From positions 2,356,001-2,420,000 of the forward strand of contig OY760942.1 of the NCBI GenBank assembly GCA_963664065.1: a stretch of DNA of 64,000 bases, written 5' to 3'. The notes under the pieces were generated by a model, which was not told the DNA's origin, ran no database searches, and saw only the letters and a program-made list of their open reading frames with translations. A program made the position numbers and the translations under genes. Below are positions 8,192 through 15,688 of the stretch, piece after piece. Source of the DNA: JABDJL01 sp963664065. Lineage in GTDB: Bacteria > Pseudomonadota > Gammaproteobacteria > Xanthomonadales > SZUA-36. How positions within the stretch are numbered: position 1 is the first letter of the stretch; each line of letters opens with the position of its first letter.

Positions 8192-8972
8192 GATTCAGAG
8201 TTATTCATGGACTTTGCATTGACTCTTCGCCGCTGCACAAGGGCAATAGCAGCCGCCCAGATGAATTTCGAATTATAGATCAGATACCGGCGCCACATCC
8301 GTCGGGGATGGTGTGCCATCCTGTGAAACCAGGCCAGGCCAGTCCTTTCCATCCACCTGGGGGTACAGGGTCCAGACCTGCCAGCCATTCAAAGGCTGCG
8401 CCGACGGCCAGCAAAGAGCAATTCAATTTATCTGCATACCTGGAAATCCACTTTTCCTGTTTTGGGCATCCCAGACCGACAAATAAATATTCCAACCCAG
8501 CAGCATTGATGGCCCCGATTTCCTCCGGGGTGCTGATTAACTCACCTTCAACAAATTGTGGAGAATCAAGATAAGCAATCTTTAATGAAGTGAATTTTTG
8601 TACCAGTTCTGCACTTAACTCTGTTAACACTTGCTCGGTAGAGCCCAGAAACCCCACCTTATGGCCCGAGTAACTGCACTGATCGCATAAGTACAGAATT
8701 GCTTCGTACCCGCGTATGACTTTGGCAGGCATGTTCGAGAGACGAGCTTGTAGCCAGGCTACGGGTACACCATCTGCAAGTACGTAATCAGCTTTTTGCA
8801 TGGCTTCAGCCAGGACCTCATCATCATGTGATGCCATCAAGATGTGTACATTGCAGAAAAATGCGCTGTGACGGCCGTCAACCCCAAACTCGTTCAATAC
8901 AATTGCCGGGTTTTCGCTTAAAGACAGAGTAATATTGCGCGACAGGATGCTGATTTTCTCAGGAACGCTCAT
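8188..8972 (-). CDS. WecG/TagA/CpsF-family glycosyltransferase, frameshifted
   Basis: Family members add the second sugar (for example N-acetylmannosaminuronic acid or N-acetylmannosamine) to lipid-linked intermediates. The intact first part has the family core: ADYVLADGVPVAWLQ, VGFLGSTEQVL, YLFVGLGCPKQEKW and LAVGAAFEWLAG. After that the frame runs off and stops at 8280. The expected ending (PRWMERTGLAWFHRMAHHPR, then MWRRYLIYNSKF) is present in another frame down to 8188. The run of five G at 8360-8364 on the plus strand (five C in the gene) restores the frame if it is six, giving LDPVPPRWMERTGL and a 261-residue protein. It overlaps the sugar-transferase start by four bases, as expected for an intact operon. 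Confidence 0.85.
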
Positions 8973-9056
8973 ATGCCAAAATTCTACGTGAATTATCAGT
9001 CAGTTAATATTCTCATTTTTTTTCAATATTCTTTGGCCTCGGGCACCATCAGATAA

Positions 9057-9950
9057 ATGTCCAAAAACAATAAATCAGACTTTTCGCAACTGGTTCAATC
9101 CGGTTTTGCGCGCATGGCCGAAAGTCGGGTATCGATATGCGGTTTGGCCAGGGACTGCCAGCGCAAACTGACAAACATTGCCCCACAAATTGTGGAGTTA
9201 GGTGAATGTTTCCGTTCTTATTCCATCAACATTGTAGAGAACGACAGCAAGGACGGAACTTCAGAATTCCTTTCTTGCTGGAGTGCCAACAACCCTAACG
9301 TTTGTCTTATCCAGTTCAGCTCTTGCCCGTGGATCGCAGATTTGCGGAGCGCATATGCAGGACCCAACTGGTGGTTTTCCAAAACGCGCATGCAAAGGAT
9401 GAATTTTGCCAGGAACCTGTACCTGGGCGCATTGCAAGACGAAGATTTCATTGATTTCGTTATCGTGATAGACCTTGACATCCAATCCTTCAGTCTGGCC
9501 GGGATCGCCCATTCGTTCGGCCTGAAGGAGCAATGGGACTTCGTTGCTGGAAATGGGCGCCGCTACTCGATCCGTCATCCTTTCAGAAAGCAAGTGTACT
9601 GGGATACCTATGTTTATGAGCCGAAGCATGGATTTCTAGGCGGTATTCTAAATAAAACCCAGATTTCGAAGGCACAAGTACAAATAGCAAAGATGCTTGG
9701 AAATCGAAATTTATTAGCGGTCAAATCTGCCTTCGGGGGCTTGTGCATTTACCGCAGAGAGGCGATTGGAAATCATCGTTATATTGTGGTTAAGAATGAT
9801 GATTATGAAGTAGAGGTTTTATGTGACCACACCACTTTACATAGGGAAATGGCAAAAGCAGGTTGCCAACAAGGATATATCAACCCATTACAAACGGTCA
9901 GCTATGAAACGGCTACGATTATGCTACGTCGCTTTCTGGCAAGATCATGA
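9057..9950 (+). CDS. GT-A-type glycosyltransferase, probably exopolysaccharide
   Basis: A 297-residue soluble protein. After an N-terminal ARDCQRKLTNIAPQI segment it shows VENDSKDGT (about residues 60-68), the nucleotide-sugar-binding loop of GT-A folds, and VIDLDI (about 141-146), a DxD-type metal motif. It resembles the CAP59/GT69-like and related glycosyltransferases more than ordinary GT2 enzymes, but the subfamily is uncertain. It is transcribed divergently from the WecG-type gene and lies in the polysaccharide cluster. Its stop overlaps by six bases the end of a truncated glycosyltransferase on the other strand. Donor and acceptor are unknown. Confidence 0.75.
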   Translation: MSKNNKSDFSQLVQSGFARMAESRVSICGLARDCQRKLTNIAPQIVELGECFRSYSINIVENDSKDGTSEFLSCWSANNPNVCLIQFSSCPWIADLRSAYAGPNWWFSKTRMQRMNFARNLYLGALQDEDFIDFVIVIDLDIQSFSLAGIAHSFGLKEQWDFVAGNGRRYSIRHPFRKQVYWDTYVYEPKHGFLGGILNKTQISKAQVQIAKMLGNRNLLAVKSAFGGLCIYRREAIGNHRYIVVKNDDYEVEVLCDHTTLHREMAKAGCQQGYINPLQTVSYETATIMLRRFLARS

Positions 9951-10073
9951 GCGGCTGTCCAGGGCTGCGCGGTAAGCCGCCACGGTTTGATTTGCACATC
10001 TCTTCCAGCTAAATGCCTTCGCCCTTGATATGCCCCGGACACTCAGTGTGTTTCTCATTTCCGTATCCTGGCG
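9945..10073 (-). pseudogene. C-terminal remnant of a GT4-family glycosyltransferase
   Basis: On the minus strand about 43 codons remain open: LRQDTEMRNTLSVRGISRAK, then AFSWKRCANQTVAAYRAALD, then SRS and a stop. This is the typical last helix of GT-B fold, GT4-family glycosyltransferases, which end in R..RGxxRAxxFSWxRxA. The frame ends at the left border of the IS3 element. No matching N-terminal part is found in the 150 bases on the other side of the element, so most of the gene is missing, not merely interrupted. Confidence 0.7.
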
Positions 10074-10091
10074 TAAGCTTCCCCACAAGGG

Positions 10092-10904
10092 TTACAGTTC
10101 TAAACTAGAGTTTTCCAGCATTAAATTGCGCACATACATCGCTGGCGGTATGCGCCCCAATGCCCTGTGCGGTCGGTATTCATTATAGATTTTCATCCAT
10201 TTTTCGGTGATTTCTCGCACCTGTTCCAGAGTCGAAAACAAGTGCGCACTGAGCACTTCTTCTCGATAGCTTTTGTTAAATCGTTCAATACACGCATTCT
10301 GGTTGGGCTTGCCAGGCTGGATGTAACGGATCTCAATGCCGTGTTCCTTGCACCAGTCGATAAACGCCTGGGCACAGAACTCGGGAGCGTTGTCCACCCG
10401 GATCGCCGTTGGCTTGCCGCGCAGCTCAACCAGCTGCTCCAGAGTGCGGATGACACGCCCGGAAGGAATCGAGGTATCGATCACGATGGCCAGTAACTCC
10501 CTGACCCCTTCATCCAGGATGTTCAGCGTCCTGAAGCGCCGACCCCGATATAACGCATCGCTCATAAAATCCATCGACCACACCTGGTTGGGCAGTGGGA
10601 TTACTTCCATGCTCTGTCGTTCTCGCTGTGGCAGGCGTTTCTTCTTCCGTCGTGGCAGATTCAGCTTCATCTCGCAGTACACGCGCCATACCCGCTTGTG
10701 GTTCCAGGCATGACCATCCAGGCGCAGACGATCAAAACACATCCAGAAGCCCCAACGAGTGTTGGCCTCGACCGGTTTGTTCAGTGCATCAATGACCGGC
10801 CGATCATTCAGGACTCGTCTTCCTTTCAACTTTCGGTAGTAAGCCGTTCGTGACAGCTTCACCGCTGCCACCGCCCGCTTTACTGGAAGTTGGTGTTTGG
10901 CCAC
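10092..10904 (-). CDS. IS3-family transposase OrfB (DDE integrase domain)
   Basis: A 270-residue protein read from a GTG at 10904, but the frame stays open upstream (RPSEKREIASYLVAKH) to about 10946. In the live element it is therefore probably made as an OrfA-OrfB fusion by -1 frameshifting. It has the N-terminal HTH_21 region (AAVKLSRTAYYRK) and the rve catalytic core with the DDE triad: WSMDFMSD, RVDNAPEFC and the Glu of CIERFNKSYREEVL. The C-terminal YNEYRPHRALGRIPP is typical of IS3 transposases. It appears intact. Confidence 0.93.
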   Translation of the reverse strand: MAKHQLPVKRAVAAVKLSRTAYYRKLKGRRVLNDRPVIDALNKPVEANTRWGFWMCFDRLRLDGHAWNHKRVWRVYCEMKLNLPRRKKKRLPQRERQSMEVIPLPNQVWSMDFMSDALYRGRRFRTLNILDEGVRELLAIVIDTSIPSGRVIRTLEQLVELRGKPTAIRVDNAPEFCAQAFIDWCKEHGIEIRYIQPGKPNQNACIERFNKSYREEVLSAHLFSTLEQVREITEKWMKIYNEYRPHRALGRIPPAMYVRNLMLENSSLEL

Positions 10905-10939
10905 CAGATAACTCGCGATCTCGCGCTTCTCCGATGGCC

Positions 10940-11206
10940 TCAGAGCTTTCGCTCAATGACGTCCTTCAAGGCAAAGTTTTCGGGCGCCAGTTCTACATAC
11001 ATGCGCTTGTACTGGCCCAGGTCCCGTTCCATTTCCTTCATGCGCTTCAGATCGGAGGCAGACATACCACCGTACCTGGATTTCCAGTTGTAGTAGGTCG
11101 CATCGCTGATGCCGTGACGCCGACAAATATCTTTTACTTTGGCGCCGGCATCGGCTTCTTTGAGGATCGAAATGATCGGGGTTTCGGTAAATCGACTTCG
11201 TTTCAT
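10940..11206 (-). CDS. IS3-family transposase OrfA (helix-turn-helix)
   Basis: An 88-residue DNA-binding protein beginning MKRSRFTETPIISILKEADA, with the HTH segment CRRHGISDATYYNWKSRYGG and a leucine-zipper-like C-terminus (MKEMERDLGQYKRMYVEL). This is the standard OrfA of IS407-like members of the IS3 family; it recognises the terminal repeats. Its stop codon lies in the region where the OrfB frame (-1 relative to it) is already open, as needed for programmed frameshifting. Confidence 0.92.
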   Translation of the reverse strand: MKRSRFTETPIISILKEADAGAKVKDICRRHGISDATYYNWKSRYGGMSASDLKRMKEMERDLGQYKRMYVELAPENFALKDVIERKL

Positions 11207-11429
11207 CTTGGCCTCCTGGTGGCTATCCTGCCAGAAAGCTCTAGTTATTACCTGTCAACTTTGGAGGGAAAGCTTACGTATTCACCCGCCAACGTGCTAA
11301 TTGTGGTGTACCGAGAGGCCTCCATTATCCTCAAAACCAGTATGACATGCCAATTGGCTTTAGCTACTGGTATAAGCGACTATAGCTCCACTCTCGGAAG
11401 ATGGAAAAACGGTTGAACGGGAACAGACA

Positions 11430-12395
11430 ATGAAAAAGGCCTTGATTTGTGGAATATCCGGTCAGGATGGTGCCTATCTGGCGCAATTGTTGCTAAATAA
11501 GGGTTACCAGGTTTTTGGTGCATCGAGAGATTCCCAAATAAACACATTCGACAATTTGAAAGCGCTGGGTATAAGGGGAAAAACTCAATTACTTTCCATT
11601 AATCTCGGGGACTTTAGAAGTGTCTGGCAAACCTTGAATAAAACCGAACCCGACGAAATCTACAACCTGGCTGGCATGACATCAGTAGGTCTATCTTTTG
11701 AACAGCCCGTTGAGGCCATTGAAAGCATCAGTGTAGGAACTTTAAACCTGCTGGAGGGAATCCGTATATCCGGCAAGTCAACGCGCCTGTATTGTGCGGG
11801 TTCCGGAGAGTGTTTTGGCAATACAGGTGATGTAGCTGCTTCCGAAGAAACACCTTTTCGTCCTCGCAGTCCGTATGCGGTAGCAAAATCTGCCGCCTAC
11901 TGGCAAACGGCTAATTATCGTGAAGCTTATGGAATTCATGCCTGTACAGGTATTTTGTTTAACCACGAGTCGCCTTTACGGCCAGAACGATTTGTTACAA
12001 AGAAAATCGTAAAGTCAGCTTGCAGAATTGCGGCAGGCGGGCAGGAAAAACTGCACCTGGGTAATATCGAAGTCAAACGTGACTGGGGGTGGGCGCCTGA
12101 GTATGTGCAGGCAATGTGGTTAATGCTTCAACAAGACAAGCCTGATGATTTCGTTATCGCAACGGGAAAAAACAATTCGGTCAAGCAATTCGTGAGCACG
12201 GTTTTCGAATTATTGGATTTGGATCTTGAACAACACATTGTGAGTGATCCTGAACTTTTCCGTCCCGCAGATATAAGTTCAAACAGGGGAAATCCTGGTA
12301 AAGCAGCCGAAAAATTGCATTGGCAGCCGCAGACCTTCATGCAAGGCGTGGCTTCAAAAATGCTTGCTGCTGAATTAGGACAAGCAGAACAATAA
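11430..12395 (+). CDS. gmd: GDP-mannose 4,6-dehydratase
   Basis: A short-chain dehydrogenase of 321 residues that converts GDP-D-mannose to GDP-4-keto-6-deoxy-D-mannose, precursor of fucose, rhamnose or perosamine in surface polysaccharides. Evidence: the N-terminal nucleotide loop GISGQDGAYLAQLLL, the GMD-type NLAGMTSVGLSFEQP, GSGECFG, the catalytic YAVAK (Tyr-x3-Lys), and GILFNHESPLRPERFVTKKI, the GMD signature for NADP binding. It lies next to the IS3 element, in the polysaccharide cluster. No GDP-fucose synthase or reductase is in the window, so the final sugar is unknown. A pair of convergent ends (12395 and 12401) separates it from the helicase gene. Confidence 0.93.
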   Translation: MKKALICGISGQDGAYLAQLLLNKGYQVFGASRDSQINTFDNLKALGIRGKTQLLSINLGDFRSVWQTLNKTEPDEIYNLAGMTSVGLSFEQPVEAIESISVGTLNLLEGIRISGKSTRLYCAGSGECFGNTGDVAASEETPFRPRSPYAVAKSAAYWQTANYREAYGIHACTGILFNHESPLRPERFVTKKIVKSACRIAAGGQEKLHLGNIEVKRDWGWAPEYVQAMWLMLQQDKPDDFVIATGKNNSVKQFVSTVFELLDLDLEQHIVSDPELFRPADISSNRGNPGKAAEKLHWQPQTFMQGVASKMLAAELGQAEQ

Positions 12396-12400
12396 GGAAT

Positions 12401-15400
12401 TCAGGTTGAGCATTGCACTTTAGACTGGTAAATTCTTGCCAGTTTCACCTCGCCACCAGTACATAGTTTTACAATCTCCGTATATCTATCCAATTGCGTT
12501 TGCCAGTCCCCCTCCGAACCAGGAGAGCCCGCGCCGGTTTTGTAATCAACTATGGAAAACTCGCCTGATTGATCCAGGAATAGTCTGTCCAGGATATGAC
12601 GTTGCAAACCTGCCCCTTCCCTGCTGACAAAGGCCAATTCTGCCCAGGAACCGGCCTTAGCTTCCGGACTGACAATATCCTGGCTTTCCCGGTCCTGCAG
12701 GACGTTGCCAATCATGAATACCAGCTTATCGAGAAGCAATTCAAGGTTTTGTTCCCAAGCACCTGCAGCCAGTAAAGTTGAGGCGAACGAGCGCCTGTTT
12801 TGAATCACCCACTCCGAACTCCAGCCAGCATCCCAATGATCATGAATGAGTTCCATCCATGTGTGGAATGCCTGTCCAAGAGCAACGCTATCCGGGTCTG
12901 GAATTCTCAGTTCCGGAAAATCGTGCATTGGCGCCTGCTCTTCGGCATCAATTGCGAGTGCGGGCTCATTCTGCAGGAATAACTGAGGCAACAATGGCGG
13001 CGCTTTATCAGACCCCGGCGCAACGGTTTCAGGCTCGTCTCCAATATCTATTTGCTGTTCAAAAAATGGCCACAACATCGACATGAACGTGCCTTTGCCA
13101 CAATAAGCCCTTTGCTCTTTCTTATTCCACTTCCAGCCGCCAAACACATGTAGTTCAGACCTTGCCCTGGTGGCAGCAACGTAGAACACGCGGCAGGCCT
13201 CGAATGCCTCCTGCTCAGACTCAAGCAGCCCCAAGTAGTCATAAAGCCCCGGGTCAGCAGCGTCTTTTCGTTTTCTGGGCGCCATCAGCACGCCTTGCTT
13301 CTCCCCGAGTTGAAGCTCTTGTATTCTTAGCAAAGGAATGTCCGTTCGGTGTCTGCCTTTTTGCAATCCGGGCAGTATGACCACGTCAAATTCCAGGCCC
13401 TTGGCTTTGTGTATCGTCATCAACTTTAAGTTGGCGCGTTTCGACTCTGAGTAAAAGTTCTCCATTCTGTCCAGAACGGCGGTCAAAAGATCTTCCGGGT
13501 GTTCATCTTCGATACTGGATAGCAGTTTGAAAAATAGCGCGGCGTTGTCCAACTCAGCCCTGGACCCCACAACAAAGGGCCCCTTTAGACGAAGCCACGC
13601 GACTTCGACCAACCGGCTGATTTGTACGCGATCGCGGGCTTCGATGGCTGCACTCATGATTTCGTAAAGGGCCAGCAGTCGCGCCTTCCTGTCTTTTGAA
13701 ATACCGCTTAGCAATTCAACATCCGATATGCGGCTCAAGATCTCATCTTCCGCAGATGATCCTGCTACCAGCAGCAATTCTTGAGGGTTCAGTGCGCACC
13801 AGGGCGCGCGCAACAGCGAAAGCCAGGCTATCCTGTCTGCCGGATGAAGAATGGCGCGCAGGATCGTCAGCAGGTCGGCAATGACCGGCCTTGAGCTCAG
13901 GTCCTCCACCTGCACCGCTTCAAAACTTAGCTTGCGACGGTGTAAAGCCAAGGCAATGGTTTCAAGCTGGACCCGTGCTTTGGCCAGAATTGCTATCGAA
14001 ATATCTGCTTGCGATTCCAGGGTTTCAATCACCAGGTCTGTTATCAGTTCTGCCTCCCCTTCGGGCCCGATACTCTCTGCATAGTGATGAGCAAGCACCT
14101 GACCACTTTCACTTCGCTCTGTCTGCACGGCTGTGTAGCCAACAAAGTTACTTGATTGATTTACAGGCTGAGTAAAAATTTGCGGGAACTGTGCATTAAC
14201 CCAGTCAATTATTGCCGGCGCTGAGCGGAAGTTGGAGGACAATCGTAATGGTTCTATCGGAATACTGCCGAGAAATCCGCTCTCAAAGACCCTGTTAAAA
14301 ATCCCCACATCGGCCTTCCTGAACCGGTAAATCGATTGCATGGGATCACCAACCAGAAACAGGCTACGCCCGTCACCCAGCTGCCAGCCCGACACCAGTT
14401 TCTTGACCAATTCATATTGTGTGTGACTGGTATCCTGAAATTCATCCAGCAAAATATGCTGCAGAGAACCATCTTCAAACAGCAATGCATCGCCGGGAAA
14501 CAATTCGTCCCCAAGCGCCTGCAACGCCATCTCAGAGACATAGATGAAATCGGCTTTGCCTTCCTCTGTGAACAGGACACGCAATTCTGCGGTTGCAAAC
14601 TTAAGCAGCAATTGAAAATCACCCAGCACCGACCAGGCATCATCCGATGGCGCCAGGGGCGGTGTGCTGACAAAACGCCTAAAAGCCAAACTGGCAGACT
14701 CACTATCATTCCAGGTCGCCAATATTTTTTTGATCGAATCGAGCTGCTGAACGTTCGAATTCCCATCAGTTGGCAGTACTCTGCTTTTGACGCTTGTTGG
14801 TGAAAACGGCTTATTGGCGTTGTTTGCAACCAGCTTGAGCAGTCGAAATGCAGCACGTGCTGCAAGGTTCGGGTTGGTGGGATCAGCTTTTGCCTCGTGC
14901 ATGGCTGAAAGGAGCAACTGCGCATTCACCGTGTCACCGGAAATAGCTGCCATTAATTCCAGGCTCTCGGCAAGCAGGTCCAGCAGATCCTGGCCAAGTG
15001 CATCCCGGAGCGACTGCAATTCGACAATTTGCCGGCTGGCCAATAAAACTGCCATGTCCTCCGATCTGACACCCAGTCGATTCAACCATTGCTCCCTGCG
15101 TCCAAGCATTGAGCACACCATGTCCTGCAACGCCGAGGCGCTGCCCTGCAAATAAACCAGCACCCCGCTCAGGGCATCAAATAAATCCGGATCTGCATTT
15201 TCCCTACCTGTGTCTTCAATCAGCCGGCGTGCCGCTTTCAGGTAAAGCGGTCTTGCATCATCCAGAACCGTCAGGCCGGCAACGCCGTCACCCGGTTGTG
15301 GGGCACGCCCGCTGATGCGTGCACACAAGCCATCAATCGTGTGAATCTGCAGACGACCCGGATTTTCGAGCAGATTCCAGCCCTGTTCAAGGCTTTTTGC

Positions 15401-15688
15401 CAGGACTTTGGAGGCAAAACCAACTGCCAGCATTTCGTGCTCATCCTCAACCGGCTTGCCATCCCCGGCCTGGCGAAGGCGCAACATGATGCGCTCGCGC
15501 ATTTCCTGCGTTGCCTTGCGTGTAAAAGTAATCGCCAGTACACGTTCAGGTTTCTCGACAGTGGAAAGCAGCCTAAGGAAGCGTTGTGTCAACAGTTCAG
15601 TTTTACCGGAACCGGCGGGGGCCTGTACGATGAACGAAGCATCATCCCTAACTGCCCGCTCACGAAACTTACGCTCAGCAGTTTTCAT
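12401..15688 (-). CDS. UvrD/RecB-like helicase-nuclease, AddA-like subunit
   Basis: A 1095-residue superfamily-1 DNA helicase with a C-terminal RecB-type nuclease domain, likely part of a double-strand-break end-resection complex. Visible motifs: Walker A APAGSGKTELLTQRF (about 24-38), ITFTRKATQEM (Ia), Walker B LLDEFQDTSHTQYEL, GDPMQSIYRFRKADVGIF (III), TIHKAKGLEFDVVILPGL (V) and FYVAATRARSELHVFG (VI). The nuclease part near the C-terminus has GQAFHTWMELIH and IVDYKTGAG. The upstream gene, overlapping by 14 bases, encodes the matching AddB-like nuclease, so the pair forms an AddAB-like machine. RecBCD itself is not in the window. Confidence 0.92.
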   Translation of the reverse strand: MKTAERKFRERAVRDDASFIVQAPAGSGKTELLTQRFLRLLSTVEKPERVLAITFTRKATQEMRERIMLRLRQAGDGKPVEDEHEMLAVGFASKVLAKSLEQGWNLLENPGRLQIHTIDGLCARISGRAPQPGDGVAGLTVLDDARPLYLKAARRLIEDTGRENADPDLFDALSGVLVYLQGSASALQDMVCSMLGRREQWLNRLGVRSEDMAVLLASRQIVELQSLRDALGQDLLDLLAESLELMAAISGDTVNAQLLLSAMHEAKADPTNPNLAARAAFRLLKLVANNANKPFSPTSVKSRVLPTDGNSNVQQLDSIKKILATWNDSESASLAFRRFVSTPPLAPSDDAWSVLGDFQLLLKFATAELRVLFTEEGKADFIYVSEMALQALGDELFPGDALLFEDGSLQHILLDEFQDTSHTQYELVKKLVSGWQLGDGRSLFLVGDPMQSIYRFRKADVGIFNRVFESGFLGSIPIEPLRLSSNFRSAPAIIDWVNAQFPQIFTQPVNQSSNFVGYTAVQTERSESGQVLAHHYAESIGPEGEAELITDLVIETLESQADISIAILAKARVQLETIALALHRRKLSFEAVQVEDLSSRPVIADLLTILRAILHPADRIAWLSLLRAPWCALNPQELLLVAGSSAEDEILSRISDVELLSGISKDRKARLLALYEIMSAAIEARDRVQISRLVEVAWLRLKGPFVVGSRAELDNAALFFKLLSSIEDEHPEDLLTAVLDRMENFYSESKRANLKLMTIHKAKGLEFDVVILPGLQKGRHRTDIPLLRIQELQLGEKQGVLMAPRKRKDAADPGLYDYLGLLESEQEAFEACRVFYVAATRARSELHVFGGWKWNKKEQRAYCGKGTFMSMLWPFFEQQIDIGDEPETVAPGSDKAPPLLPQLFLQNEPALAIDAEEQAPMHDFPELRIPDPDSVALGQAFHTWMELIHDHWDAGWSSEWVIQNRRSFASTLLAAGAWEQNLELLLDKLVFMIGNVLQDRESQDIVSPEAKAGSWAELAFVSREGAGLQRHILDRLFLDQSGEFSIVDYKTGAGSPGSEGDWQTQLDRYTEIVKLCTGGEVKLARIYQSKVQCST

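Larger units (their letters stand above)
10072..11279 (-). mobile_element. IS3-family insertion sequence (IS407-like), about 1.2 kb
   Basis: Two overlapping-frame transposase genes (orfA, orfB) lie between imperfect terminal inverted repeats. The left end (from about 10072) and the inverted right end (to about 11279) share CGTAAGCTT and, about 27 bases further in, AACTAGAG. The exact boundaries are uncertain because no clear 3-4 bp target duplication flanks the element. Loss of the duplication together with a truncated neighbouring gene suggests an IS-adjacent deletion. The element sits inside the polysaccharide cluster. Confidence 0.85.

Noticed and set aside
10850..11416. A 188-codon plus-strand frame across the right end of the IS3 element
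   Set aside because: Most of it is antisense to orfA and the terminal repeat; the part outside the element shows no family features.
11280..11429. Possible N-terminal part of the truncated GT4 gene to the right of the IS3 element
   Set aside because: All three minus-strand frames were read; each has stops and none gives convincing glycosyltransferase sequence, so I treat that part as deleted.
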